NCBI GenBank assembly: GCA_028641055.1 | Contig: CM054063.1 | Span: forward strand, 182,348,756-182,412,755 | Source: Alopecurus myosuroides | Lineage: Eukaryota > Streptophyta > Magnoliopsida > Poales > Poaceae | Direction: 5' to 3' | Length of the DNA stretch: 64,000 bases | Shown here: positions 23,880-36,345 of the stretch, in pieces | Position numbering within the stretch: the first letter of the stretch is position 1 | Layout: each line of letters opens with the position of its first letter | The notes under the pieces: generated by a model | What the model was told of the DNA's origin: nothing | Databases searched by the model: none | The model's input: only the letters and a program-made list of their open reading frames with translations | Program-made: the position numbers and the translations under genes

Positions 23880-24555
23880 TGAATGGAAGGAGAGGTTGGC
23901 AGGGTATGCAAGGTAGCATAGATTGCATGCACTGGACTTGGAAAAATTGCTCGAAGCCTTGGCACGGGCAATATTGTGGCAAAAGCCGAGATGCAACAAT
24001 TGTGCTTGAGGCCTTAGCGTCCGAGGATTTGTGGATATGTCATTGCCACTTCGGTTTGCTGGGCACCAACAATGATATCAATGTATTGCAATGGTCACAC
24101 CTATTTGGAAGGCTTGCTAGTGGTGATGCTCCTTCTTGCAACTTCACTGTAAATGGTAATGCCTACACTCAAGGGTACTACCTTGCGGACGACATGTATC
24201 CTCCTTGACTACTTTCGTGAAAACTATATCCAATCCAAGCACTAGGAAACAAGCTGAATTTGCTAAGCAACAAGAGGCGTGCACAAAGTATATTGACAGA
24301 GCCTTTTGGGCTTTGCAATCTAGATTTGCTATTGTTTGTGGGTCAGCTCGTTTTTGGGATAAGAAAACCCTCAGCAACATCATGACATGTTGTGTGATTC
24401 TTCACAACATGATCATTGAAGATGAGAGGGATTTAAACTTGGAGTTCTTCTACGACAATGTTGGTAGCCATGTGAAGCCATCCAGAAACCCTGACCGTAT
24501 TCAAGATTTCCTGGAGTCCTACCAGCACATAGAGGACACCCATGGGCACACCTAG
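23880..24555 (+). pseudogene. Harbinger transposase, segment 4 (catalytic domain)
   Basis: Continues from segment 3 after the TGAAT duplication. It encodes the DDE domain of PIF/Harbinger (DDE_Tnp_4 type): GSIDCMHWTWKNC with the first aspartate at 23921, LGTNNDINVL with the second at 24074, and HNMIIEDER with the glutamate at 24418. All three catalytic residues are kept. A one-base deletion near 24206 shifts the frame between YPP and TTFVKTI. The end HGHT and TAG at 24555 look like the natural C-terminus. Together with the stop in segment 2 this shows decay independent of the insertions. Confidence 0.88.
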
Positions 24556-25006
24556 CTGCAGCATGATCTCATTGAGCACATATAGCAGTTGCATGCGCAG
24601 TAGAGATTTCTATGTTCATCTATTTGATTGTTGTGTAATCTGAACCATTATTTTATTCTGGACAATTGTTGTATTGGATTATTTGTTTAATTCTTTCATT
24701 TTGAACCATTCATGTAAGTATGATTATTGTTGTAATGTGTAATAAAAATATATTTATATTTTAGTTTATATTTGCATAAGAATTTGCTGAGCTTTTAGTA
24801 TCAAAACCCTACGTATGCAGGTCCGGTTTTGGCTTTGGCCGAACAGACACCGCAACGCCGAACTACAAAATACAATATTCTGTTTTGCGGTTCCGCATTG
24901 CGGTGTCTATTCTGCCACAACCAAAAATGGAACTGCAAAGCCCTTTGCCGTGACCCTCATCCCAGGTTTGCGGGCTGGCGGAATGAGGTGTCTGCTAGAC
25001 ATGCTC
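24556..25006 (+). other. Harbinger 3' region and right terminal inverted repeat
   Basis: AT-rich 3' untranslated part, then subterminal DNA ending TGCTAGACATGCTC at 25006, the right terminal inverted repeat. TAA follows. No further gene is present. Confidence 0.75.
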
Positions 25007-25143
25007 TAAAGTAGTTCTATTTGAGAATGTATACCACGCTATTCTCCGTAGGCCGGCTTTAGCCAATTTCATGCATGGCCCAATCGTGCTACATCTACTA
25101 CAAGCTCAAAATTCCTGGACCAAGAGGCGGAGTAATAAACGTC
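25007..25143 (+). pseudogene. G1 aspartic protease remnant, second part
   Basis: Resumes the protease after Harbinger: YHAILRRPALANF corresponds to the family's YHALLGRPALAKF motif that follows the protease core. It leads to a GVINV stretch cut at 25143 by the Copia element Y. The text continues at 36346. Confidence 0.75.
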
Positions 25144-27988
25144 TGAAAGCACATGGTGCCCCCATATGTGGTTTGGTAATTAATGGCAATCCTTAAGGAC
25201 TAATGTTTGTATTGAGATATTCTTTCAGGACTTGTCCATAAGTATAGTTTTGTGTCCTTGTGCGAATCGAAGAAGATGGTATGAACATGTGATGTCCAAG
25301 ACAAAGCCACCAATATTAATATGATCCAGCGGTAGTACCGGGCACCCCAGCGGTAGTACCGTGTTGCACAGCAAGCGGTAGTACCGCGCCAAGTACCGCC
25401 AGAGTAAAAATGACTACTGCATCCAGCGGTACTTCAGTGGTACTGGTTCGGTAGTACCGTTGTGGTCTTATTGATCTTGAGCAAAACCTTGCTCAGCGGT
25501 AGTACCGCTACTGGCTGGCGGTAGTACCGCTACCTATCAGAAAGCGGTAGTACCACCCTCAGTACCAGCCCTTGTACCGCTGGCTAAGTTTTGCTCTCGG
25601 TATCGCACGGTACTAGAGCGGTAGTGACCTAGTACTACCGCCAGCCACTTCGATTTAATTAGAAGATTATGGCCAGCGGTAGTACCGGTGTGCACTCGCG
25701 GTAGTACCGCTTCTGGAGTACCACGGTACTTTGGCAGTTGTACCGCCCGCGCCCTGTGACTGGGACTCCTTAGTACCGCGTGCGTACACAGGTAGCGGTA
25801 GTACCGCTGCACCCAACGGTAGTACCGCTGTGCTGTTAAGCTTATTGCTTCGATGTCTTGAAGAACAAGATGGAGTGGTCTTTCATGTCTACCTTCAAGA
25901 CATCAACTTTATGGACAAAGAAAGGAGAAAAGATACTAGGTTGATCTTGCGTATGATCAACACACAAAGCTACAATATGTACCTAGTGGGATTATGTATC
26001 TCGTGGTAATGGTAAGCAATTGTCCATATAGCTTTGTGTACTAACCCATGATATGTGTGTGTGCTATATCTATGTGTGGTTAGGTATGTTTCCATGGGCA
26101 TGCGTCACAAGAAAGATTTCATATAGCCCATGGTCTTTGTCGTCAAGCGGTGTTTGTCATCGAGCTTGACGTGGAAGCTCAAGTGAAGCATATCGAAGAA
26201 ATCCTATGCTTGATGCTTTCCACCCATTTGGATATTGTGGCCTTTTGAAGATGCTCCGAAGGATCTCTCCCATAATGGTGTATGGGGGAGCAACTTCAAG
26301 TATTCATCAAGCGGAGCAAGTGCTAGTTAGCACGATCAAGAAAGAAGATCCAACTTGAGAGAGTCAATATCGTCATCATCTAGATCAAGTGGAATGCTCA
26401 AGCCAAAGGTATAATCTTGATAAGTTTTCTATTTTACCGGTCACGTATCTTTGCGAGACCGGGTTATAGGATAGATAGTCGTATTATCAAGAGGGGCTCT
26501 CAAGTGAGTAACTCGATCGAATCGTTGTGGAGAGCTCAAACCTTTGCACTCTTGCATATCATCTTTCTTGGTTCTTAGTTGGATTTTATCTCTATGGGTT
26601 TTGGTGCTTGTTGTGATCTTCATGACAAGACCAAGTTCATCAAAAACGGTTTTCACGTGAAACACCTATTGAGTTTTTGATGTTGAAGGTTTTCCCGGTT
26701 GGTCATTTTTTGAGATATCTTTCCTTTCCCCATTTGGATTTAAGTTTCATTGTTCTAAAATGATGTTTCTCTTCAGTATCTTGTAGAGCTCGTCGTTGCG
26801 ATTTCAACGAGCCCAAGATCATCGAAAACGGAGTCCGGACGCAAAAATTATGACTGTTTTCGTACCGGCGTTTTTGCAGTTTTTGGTCCAGCGGTAGTAC
26901 CGACCCAGTACCGCCCTAGTACCACCCGAACCAGTACCGAAACGCCCCGTAGCGGTAGTACCGCTGTGCCTAGCGGTAGTACCGCTGCTGGGCGAAAAAA
27001 TCACATAACAGTCATATTTTGGGTCCCCTATTTAGGGGGGTCTTCTTCTCCCTTGACCCTAAGCCTGCCCAACTCGTTTTCCCTCTCTCTCCACACCATT
27101 GTTGACCTTGGAAACCTTCCTCCTATCTCAATTCCTCCAATGATTCTTGCTTATCTATGAGGGAGAAGTTAGAGGAGATCTAGATCCACATTTCCACCAA
27201 TCCATCTCTCCTCTTAGTGAGGGGAACTTAGTGAATCTAGATCTTGGAGTTCTTTGTGTTTCTCCTCCTTTGTTCTTCCTCTCTTATTCCCCCATAATCA
27301 TTTGTTGACTTGTTGGAATTTGAAAGTGGAGGATTTGAGCACTTGTGCTCTTGCCATTTGCATCGGTTGCATTGGTTTGGTCTCTCCACGAGGATTCGTG
27401 GAAGTGAAAGATTGTGAGCTTGTTACTCTTGGGTCTTGAACCCTAGACGTCTTGTGGTGTTCTTGGGGGGCTCCAATTGAGTTGTGGATGTGTGCCCCAA
27501 GATTGTGGTGACACCGAGAGCCTCCAATTAAGTTGTGGATGCGTGCCTCGGGTTTGAAGGTTGCCAATAGTGGAAGGTGAACTAGGCCTTTGTGGCGGGG
27601 TTCATCGGAGAATAGGGTGAGGCCTTTGTGGCGTTGAGTAGGCCTTTGTGGCGAACTCACACCCCTCCAAGGAGACGTACTCCCCTTGTGGGAGGAACTC
27701 GGGAATACATCATCATCTCCGTATGCCTCGGTTATTTCTATACCCGAGCTTTCTACTTATGCAATTTACATTGTGATAGCATTCGTGCTTGAAGTTATAT
27801 ATCTTGCTATCACCTTGTTACTTGTCTTGCTTAGCATAAGTTGTTGGTGCACCTAGTTGACCCTAGAATATTTATGTTGTGTGCTTGTTAATTTAAACAC
27901 CTAGTTTATTTCCGCATTTAGGAATCCTTAACCGGAAAAGTTTTAATCGCCTATTCACCCCCCTCTAGGCGATGTCGTTGTCCGTTCA
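25144..27988 (+). repeat. Y 5' LTR
   Basis: Starts TGAAAGCACATGGTGCC and ends GTTGTCCGTTCA. It contains 14 copies of CGGTAGTACC: 11 between 25330 and 25830, and three at 26893, 26953 and 26974. A TATA-like TATTTAG lies near 27036. Open frames inside it are artefacts of the repeats. Confidence 0.9.
25328..25832. repeat. Array of GCGGTAGTACCGC palindromes, 5' LTR of Y
   Basis: Eleven irregularly spaced copies of CGGTAGTACC, most inside the longer perfect palindrome GCGGTAGTACCGC or a near match, with extra half-sites (GTACCGC, AGTACCG) between them. Spacing is about 20 to 130 bp. The unit can fold on itself as a hairpin. Confidence 0.9.
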
Positions 27989-27990
27989 AT

Positions 27991-28003
27991 TGGTATCAGA
28001 GCC
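27991..28003 (+). other. Y primer-binding site (initiator tRNA-Met)
   Basis: TGGTATCAGAGCC two bases after the LTR end, the standard Copia PBS. Confidence 0.9.
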
Positions 28004-28041
28004 TCGTCTCTCTTATTAGGCTTCACATCCTAGAGAGTACG

Positions 28042-30351
28042 ATGTCGTTTAGGGAAATAGAGCACGATCCCTCTTTTATATTCTATGGTAGAAATTATGA
28101 TGTTTGGAAAATTCGCTTTCTTAATTTTCTTACGGACATGGGTCCAAAGTATATTAAGAGAATTGTAGATATGGATTTTCCTCCTCCAAAGGATTCTCAA
28201 GATTTATCTTTAGAGGATGAGGAAAACTATTATCTTGATACTCTTGTATCTAATGGTCTATTGTGCGTTTTGAGCGATGTAGTTATTGAATCAATCATGA
28301 CTTTTCATAACGCTCATGAGCTATGGACAAAACTTCAAGATATATATGATGTGTCCAACATTATTGAGGATGATTGTTCTCCATCCACTTCCGGCCGTGA
28401 TGAGTTCACATCTTTCTCCACTCCATCAACATGTGATTTGTCACAAGGTAATGATATGGTGAGTGGTGATAAAAATTGCTTTGTGGATAGTGAATTTGCT
28501 ATTGACTATACTTCATCTCTATCCCATTGCAATGATCTATCTTTGGACTTAATATCTTCTAGCACTCAAAGTTCTATACATGCTAGTGTTTATAGTCCTT
28601 GCATATCATGTAATAGTTGTTTAACTAAATCTCATGATGATATGCTTCCTATGTCTTGTTTACATAAAAACAATGCTTCTATTTCCTCTAGTACTTGTGT
28701 GGCTAACAATGTAGAGGAATCCCATTTTTTGGTGGAACAAGACATGGACCTTATTGGTGCTTCAAGTCAATCTTCATCTTCGTTATCCATTTCTCATATG
28801 TGCCTTATGGCTAGGGATTCAAAGGTATCTCCACCTTTGGAACCCACTACATCTTGTGATGATGAGGATGAGGATATATTTTATGGAGAGTTTGAGGATG
28901 AGGTCTCTTTAATGGAGAAAGGTGAGTTGGTTCTTCTTGATCTCCCTAAAGGTAGTAAAGCTATCACTCCTTTGGGTGAAATATTATCTTTTGCTATTTA
29001 TAGCTCTAAAATCATTTAAAAGAAAGGTGAGATTGAAAGAAGTGATGCCGATGAAAGGGCATCCCTCACTATGTCTCTTGAGGAAGAGTATGAGCTCCGA
29101 GTTACTCTTGAGGAGAAACTTGAATCTATTGAGGAGCTCTATAATGAACAAATAGCCTATCTCACTAAAGCACGTGACCATACTAATGCTAAATATAAAG
29201 TGCTTAAAAGTGAAAAGGTTGAATTTGTTATTGGCAATGCTAATCTAATCGAGGAAAAATCTAGGTTGAATAATGAGCTTGCCAAGTTGTCTTCTTCTAT
29301 TTCTAAGGATGCTTGTGCTACTAACTCCACATCTTGTGAAGCATCTATTTTGAAGGAGAATGTTGAGCTAAGGGCTCAACTTGAGTTAATGACTAGCAAG
29401 TGTGGGATATTGGAAGAAATTCATGAAAAGCTATCTAGATCTCATGAGGATCTTCTAGCATCCCATACCAAGCTAAAATTAGCTCTTGAGGCTATCACTA
29501 CAAAGGTAACATCTTGTGAGCCTCATGTGGTTACAAGCACAATATCTTCTAGTAATGTTATATTGACTTGTGCATGTATTAGTAATTCATCCTCTCATAA
29601 TGTTTCTACATCTTGTGATGAATTTCTTTCCTTGCCTTGTTGCTCTAACAATGAATCATCTACTTACTCTAGCTCTTGTGTCGATTCTAACCATGTAGAG
29701 GAAATTAAAGAGCTCAAGGCCCAAGTCACTTGTTTGAAGAAAGACTTGGAAAAGAGTCATGTAGGGAGTTCCACCCTTGACAATATGTTGAGAGTGCGAA
29801 GACTTCCCAATGACAATAGTGGACTTGGATTCAAATCCAATATCAAGAACAAGTCCAAGTTTGACAAGAAGAAGGGCCAAGAGAAAGTAAAAGATTTGGC
29901 CAAGATTATTTTCTTCAAGTGCAAGATTTAAGGGCACCATGTTAGATCTTGCCCTTTGAAGAAGAAGTCTCTAAGTGAGAAGAAACTAGGGAAGCGGCCT
30001 CTTGTTCAATCTCATGCTTAACCACGAGTTGAACAACGACCACCTCCTAAGAAGACTCAAGCAAATGCTCCTCAAATTGAGGAGCCTATTAATAAGAAAG
30101 AGAAGAGTCGATGTTGCTACCTTTATCATGAGAAGAAACACCTTTCTTCTTCATGCACTAATGGTACATTATCCAACCCTATCCTTGTTGATGATGTGTA
30201 TTCCATTCGGAAGGATAATGTGGGCAATGTGTTTGCCAAGTTTGTTGGTACTCAAAGTGGTGTCAAGAAAAGAACCATTTGGGTTGCCAAACCTATTGTG
30301 ACTAACCTCTTAGGACCTAACTTGGTTGGGGACCAACAAGCTCAAACTTGA
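28042..30351 (+). pseudogene. Y gag with three in-frame stops
   Basis: One frame of 770 codons runs from ATG at 28042 to TGA at 30351, interrupted by stops at 29017, 29929 and 30019. Residues 1-115 match the Copia gag N-terminal domain (FYGRNYDVWKIRFLNFL, AHELWTKLQDIYD). A serine-rich middle follows, then a long acidic coiled coil from about residue 344. Next are a zinc knuckle (CKI-stop-GHHVRSCPLKK, first cysteine changed to F) and a second knuckle remnant (HEKKHLSSSC). The end KKRTIWVAKPIVTNLLGPN looks like a natural gag C-terminus. Since the rest of the frame is open, decay is recent or moderate. Gag would form the RNA-containing particle. Confidence 0.85.
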
Positions 30352-33300
30352 TCAATAGGTGTTGTTGGAGGGCAATGGAGACTTGGCTATCTCATGAAGA
30401 ATTAAGGTATCTTCATCATTTATATTTCCTCAAGCCAAGTCATGTGGATTATATATATCTCTTATCCAATGTTCCTCCTTGCGGTAACTTGTATCTAATT
30501 CATATATTCATTGAAAGTTGCATGCTCCCTTTCATATGTTAGTTTTGTTTCTAGCATGTGTTTGTATATGTTGTGCTTACTACTTACCTATCTTGAGTAA
30601 TCTAGTTATGTTTGTTGGTTTGCTTTCCATGTACTTGTGTGCTTTGTGTTGAGCCTTCATTGCAATTCTTGCTTATTTTAGTTGGCTCTTTGATATATTA
30701 ATGTACTATCCCATTTTGGGGAAGTAATATGCTATTGACACTTTACTATCCTAAAATGTGTGTACATGAGGAATACCACTTAGTGTTGATATATCAATAT
30801 TATCTTGTCTCTATATGGTATGTCTTCCTCATGACAAATTCAAATTCTAATGTCCATTAACTTTCTCTAGTTGGTTTGTTTTTCTTTTCCTCGTGTTGAA
30901 AAAAAAATGGATTATCACATTATGGGGGAGTAATAAGCTATGTGCATATTACAAGCCTATAAAATGTGAACATGTGAGGTATTGCCAGAATTGATATTGT
31001 TAGTTATCTTGTCCTTATGTGGCATGTTGCTCTAACAAGTTCCATGTTTTTCTTAAATGTGTTTTGTCTCTCTTCTTTCGGTATCTTGTTTGTGAGAGTT
31101 TCTTAGTGCTTTGTCGATTTTATTTGAAGCCTTAAAGAATCTCTATCTAATCATGTTTTTTATTCCTATCTTTTGTCACATGCTTACGTTTTGTGAATAT
31201 GATTGTGAACAATTCTACCACCGAGAAATATCTCCATACATCTCTTGTCTTTGACAAGTGATAATAATTTGTGGTAAGTTTATTGATCATATTTACTTTG
31301 GCCTTTGCTCTAAAATTTCCTTGTTTCTTGCCAATGATTTGTTTGGTTTAAGTCCCTTGTGTCTTCCTTGCTCTACTCAAAATTTGTTTTGTGCTTTCTT
31401 GTGGTAGGAAAAGCAGTGATCCCATACTTGTGCACTTATGTTCAAAGTCATACTTCTTTGGGTTGCACTATTCTTGGGAAGCTATCCTACACTGAGTAGA
31501 TCACCGTTCTTTAAATGGTATTGCATCTAATTGATTTTATTTAAACATGACTAGTGTTTGAATAATATATATCGAGAGTAATGATTCCATTGTGTGCATT
31601 TTGTATTCAAATGCAAGATCATAAATAATGCACTATTCTTGGAAGAACTATCCTATATGCGTTTGAACACTTGTTGTCTTTAAATTTGTATTTTATCCCA
31701 ATTACTTGTCTCTTTGGAAGAGGAACATTTTTCGTCTTGGTACTTTGTGTGCTATCATGAAAAGTGTAGATGGGTTGTTTATTCTTTGATGTTTTTTTTG
31801 GTATCTTCTCTATTTGGTTTCCTCGATCATGTGTTGATTTGGGTCTTGATATAATTTGGACAATTCTCTTTCTTTTCACTCTTGTGAGTGGCTTCTTGGT
31901 TTAATTGGTTCTTTGTCCAATTTGTATCTTGTTTTGGTTCTTGAAAGTTTTGTGCATGCATATTTAGTATGTATATCTTTTGGCATGCTTACTTTCGTTG
32001 ATCCAATATATAGGATAAACTCCATCAAATCCTAAATGGCTAAGATGTGCATGAAATTCAAATTCATATTAATATGCACATATTTATGTGGAGTTTGTCC
32101 TATGTATTGTAGTTGTTCTAACTACTTTGGACCCAATGAGTTTGGGTACCATTTTGTACTTGAATTTTGTTTTTTAGGTACAATGGAGATGCATTGGGTG
32201 CTTGCCTCATTCATAAAGAAGGTGTTTTCACCATTGGATTATAGGAGTCAAGCTATGCTGATTATCAAACTCGCATCCTCTTCATCACCAATGTCTTCTC
32301 GGTAACAAGTATCTATGTCATGCATACATTTCTAGCTCTCAAACTTGTGTAGGTTGTATCTTGGCATGAATTCCATTTGTTGCATTTCATTTGTTTCTTG
32401 TAAGTGTATTATCAAAACATCTTTATTGCAAATATGAGTAAGCCGGGATGATTACATATCTAGGGGATATTTATAATCATTTTAATGATTCACCAATCCC
32501 AAGTATATTAATCTAGCAACTTGTACTCAAAGTCTCTCATATGCAATATTGATGAATTCTCAAAAACCATTTGCCTTTTTTGTGATACATGTTACCTTTC
32601 TCAAAGAATTCCAACTATCACTTTTCCCTTGTGATATTTGTGATGCTTTGATGATTTTGTAGTTTGTTCATCTATATCCCTTTAAGATAAAAATGAGATT
32701 TGTGCTTTGCTTTCAAGCAAAAATCTTATTGGTGTATTTATGACTCTCTTTTGGATATCATGTTCCTCTCCTTCATACCTATTTTGTGTGTGCATATTTC
32801 TTTGTGGACTTATATCTTTGTGATTGGTGTCCACTTAGAAACTTATACACATGAGAATAGTTACATCTTTAATTGGTATTCTTTTTCTTTAGTGACCACC
32901 TTTTTTTTTTCTTTGGTGGTTCCTAGAAGGCACAAGCTTGGTTTTTCATTTGGTACTTCTTTTACATCTTAATAAGCTTGTGGACCTATTTTTTTGTTGC
33001 AAGTAGGATTGCTTCATTTACTATCTTTTCTGTTGCACTTCTTGCGGGTTGTAGATGATTATGGGGAGTGATGATTCCATATTGGTGCACTCATCAATAG
33101 TGCATAGACATTGGGGAGCTTCTCTATTATTTTCTAGAACTCTCTTGTTTGATCTCTTCGGTTGCTTGTCTCCTTGTGGGGAGATGTTTAGAGGAATATT
33201 TTTCATTTGCAATCTTAGGATCCTCAATATAGTTTGATCCCCCTCCATCTATTCATTGTTGGATATATGCACTTGATTTCACTCATATCATGAGGAATGC

Positions 33301-33530
33301 ATACACTACGGGGGAGATCTTATTATATTGACCTTCTAGGTTTTAACTCCCATTTCGGAAATGGATGCCAATGGGGGAGAAGTTTAGAGGGTTTAAGGGA
33401 ATTTGGTTTTATGCTTTAGGTTCGTTCTTAAGCATCTGCCTTCCATGCTCTTGCATCCTTTCTCTTTGTGTTGCATGGTTGCTTTATTCATTATATAAAC
33501 CCTCGTAAAAAGGGATTGTCATCAATTACC
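30352..33530 (+). other. Y internal region without coding capacity
   Basis: About 3.2 kb of AT-rich, T-rich DNA where pol would be expected. I see no integrase, RT or RNase H motif in any frame. Confidence 0.75.
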
Positions 33531-33544
33531 AAAATGGGGGAGAT
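33531..33544 (+). other. Y polypurine tract
   Basis: AAAATGGGGGAGAT directly before the 3' LTR. Confidence 0.8.
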
Positions 33545-36340
33545 TGAAAGTGCATGGTGCCCCCATATGTGGTTTTGGTAATTAATGACAATCCTTAAGG
33601 ACTAATGTTTGTATTGAGATATTCTTTCAAGACTTGTCCATAAGAATAGTTTTGTGTCCTTGTGTGAATCGAAGAAGATGGTATGATCATGTGATGTCCA
33701 AGACAAAGCCACCAAGATTAATATGATCCAGCGGTAGTACCGGGCACCCCAGTAGTAGTACTGTGTTGCACAGCAAGCGGTAGTACCGCGTCCAGTACTG
33801 CCAGAGTAAAAATGGCTACTGCATCCAGTGGTACTGGTTCGGTAGTACCGTTGTGGTCTTATTGATCTTGAGAAAAACCTTGCTCAGCGGTAGTACCGCT
33901 ACCTATCAGGAAGCGGTAGTACCGCCCTCAGTACCGGCCCTTGTACCGCTGGCTAAGGTTTGCTCTCGGTATCGCATGGTACAAGAGCGGTAGTGACCTA
34001 GTACTACCGCCAGCCACTTTAATTTAATTAGATGATTATGGCCAGCGGTAGTACCGCTGCTGGAGTACCACGGTACTTTGACAGTTGTACCGCCCGCGCC
34101 CTGTGACTGGGACTCCGTAGTACCGCGTGCGTACCCAGGTAGCGGTAGTACCGCTGCACCCAGCGGTAGTACCGCTGTGCTGTTAAGCTTATTGCTTCGA
34201 TGTCTTGAAGAACAAGATGGAGTGGTCTTTCATGTCTACCTTCAAGACATCAACTTTATGGACAAAGAAAGGAGAAAAGATACTAGGTTGATCTTGCGTA
34301 TGATGAACACACAAAGCTACAATATGTACCTAGTTGGATTATGTATCTCGTGGTAATGGTAAGCAATTGTCCATATAGCTTTGTGTACTAACCTATGATA
34401 TGTGTGTGTGCTATATCTATGTGTGGTTAGGTATCTTTCCATGGGCATGCGTCAGAAGAAAGATTTCATATAGCCCATGTTCTTTGTCGTCAAGCGGTGT
34501 TTGTCATAAAGCTTGACGTGGAAACTAAAGTGAAGCATATCGAAGAAATCCTATGCTTGATGCTTTCCACCCATTTGGAGATTCTGGCCTTTTGAAGATG
34601 CTCCGAAGGATCTCTCCCATAATGGTGTACGGGGGAGCAACTTCAAGTCTTCATCAAGGGGAGCAAGTGCTAGTTAGCACGATCAAGAAAGAAGATCCAA
34701 CTTGAGAGAGTCAAGATCGTCATCATCTAGCTCAAGTGGAATGCTCAAGGGAAAGGTATAATCTTGATAAGTTTTCTATTTTACCGGTCTCGTATCTTTG
34801 CGAGACCGGGTTATAGGATAGATAGTCGTACTATCAAGAGGGGCTCTCAAGTGAGTAACTCGATCGAATCGTTGTGGAGAGCTCAAACCTTTGCACTCTT
34901 GCATATCATCTTTCTTGGTTCTTAGTTGGATTTTATCTTTCTGGGTTTTGGTGCTTGTTGTGATCTTCATGACAAGCCCAAGTTCATCAAAAACGGTTTT
35001 CACATGAAACACCTATTGAGTTTTTGATGTTAAAGGTTTTCCCGGTTGGTCATTTTACGAGAGGTCTTTCCTTTCCCCATTTGGCTTTAAGTTTAATTGT
35101 TGTAAAATGATTTTTCTCTGTCGTATCTTGTAGAGCTCGTCGTTGCGATTTCAACGAGCCCAAGATCATCAAAAACGGAGTCCGGACGCAAAAGTTATGA
35201 CCGTTTTCGTATCGGGCGTTTTTGCAGTTTTTGGTCCAGCGGTAGTACCGACCCAGTACCGCCCCAGTACCGCCCGAACCAGTACCGAAACGCCCCGTAG
35301 CGGTAGTACCGCTGTGCCTAGCGGTAGTACCGCTGCTGGGCGAAAAAATCACATAACGGTCATATTTTGGGTCCCCTATTTAAGGGGGTCTTCTTCCCCC
35401 TTGACCCTAAGGCTGCCCAACTCGTTTTCCCTCTCTCTCCACACCATTGTTGACCTTGGAAACATTCCTCCTCTCTCAATCCTTCCAATGATTCTTGCAT
35501 ATCTTTGAGAGAGAAGTTAGAGGAGATCTAGATCCACATTTCCACCAAACCATCACTCCTCTTAGTGAGGGGAACTTAGTGAATCTAGATCTTGGAGTTC
35601 TTTGTGTTTCTCCTCCTTTGTTCTTCCTCTCTTATTCCCCCATAAGCATTTGTTGCTTTGTTGGAATTTGAGAGTGGAGGATTTGAGCACTTGTGCTCTT
35701 GCCATTTGCATCTGTTGCATCGGTTTGGTCTCTCCACGAGGATTCGTGGAAGTGAAAGATTGTGACCTTGTTACTCTTGGGTCTTGGACCCTAAACGACT
35801 TGTGGTGTTCTTGGGAGTCTCCAATTGAGTTATAGATGTGTGTCCCAAGATTGTGGTGACACCGAGAGCCTCCAATTAAGTTTTGGATGCGTGCCTCGGG
35901 TTTGAAGGTTGCCAATAGTGGAAGGTGAACTAGGCCTTTGTGGCGGGGTTCATCGGAGAATAGGGTGAGGCCTTTGTGGCGTTGAGTAGGCCTTTGTGGC
36001 GAGCTCACACCTCTCCAACGAGACGTATTCCCCTTGTGGGAGGAACTTGGGAATACATCATCGTCTCCGTGTGCCTCGGTTATTTCTATATCCGAGCTTT
36101 CTGCTTATGCAATTTACATTGTGATAGCATTCGTGCTTGAAGTTATATATCTTGCTATCACCTTGTTACTTGTCTTCCTTAGAATAAGTTGTTGGTGCAC
36201 CTAGTTGACCCTAGAATATTTAGGTTGTGTGCTTGTTAATTTAAACACCTAGTTTATTTCCGCATTTAGCAAGCCTTAACCGGAAAAATTTTAATCGCCT
36301 ATTCAACCCCCCCCCTCTAGGCGACGTCGTTGTCTGTTCA
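33545..36340 (+). repeat. Y 3' LTR
   Basis: Starts TGAAAGTGCATGG and ends GTTGTCTGTTCA. It holds 11 clear copies of CGGTAGTACC plus a degenerate one near 33752; some present in the 5' LTR are lost with small deletions. By eye identity with the 5' LTR is in the mid-nineties per cent. A TATA-like TATTTAAG lies near 35377. Confidence 0.9.
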
Positions 36341-36345
36341 CCGTC

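Larger units (their letters stand above)
5112..25006 (+). mobile_element. PIF/Harbinger DNA transposon, carrying three LTR insertions
   Basis: The left end GAGCATCTCTAGCA (5112) and the inverted right end GAGCATGTCTAGCA (read on minus from 25006) are terminal inverted repeats that stay similar for about 25 bp. Flanking trinucleotides are TGA on the left and TAA on the right, consistent with the 3-bp TAA-type duplication of this superfamily with one change. The transposase parts lie on + in four blocks. With the three LTR insertions removed the element is only about 2.2 kb and has room for the transposase alone; I see no Myb-like second protein. It sits inside the protease frame of G1. Confidence 0.85.
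25144..36340 (+). mobile_element. Y: non-autonomous Copia-type element with gag only
   Basis: 11,197 bp with LTRs of 2845 bp and 2796 bp, an initiator tRNA-Met PBS after the 5' LTR and a purine tract before the 3' LTR. TSD is ACGTC on the left and CCGTC on the right (four of five match). It carries a gag frame with three premature stops and then about 3.2 kb without coding capacity; integrase, RT and RNase H are missing. The gag layout (N-terminal DUF4219/UBN2-like part, coiled coil, zinc knuckles) suggests a Copia lineage such as SIRE/Maximus, by inference. It interrupts the G1 protease-RT linker. Confidence 0.88.

Noticed and set aside
25328..25832. CRISPR-like array
   Set aside because: The repeats are short palindromes with irregular spacing inside an LTR of a plant retroelement, with no cas genes; not a CRISPR.
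25537..26009. Open frames in the Y LTRs (also 26819-27004, 34078-34356, 35050-35508)
   Set aside because: They follow the palindrome array and change between the two LTRs; not protein-like.
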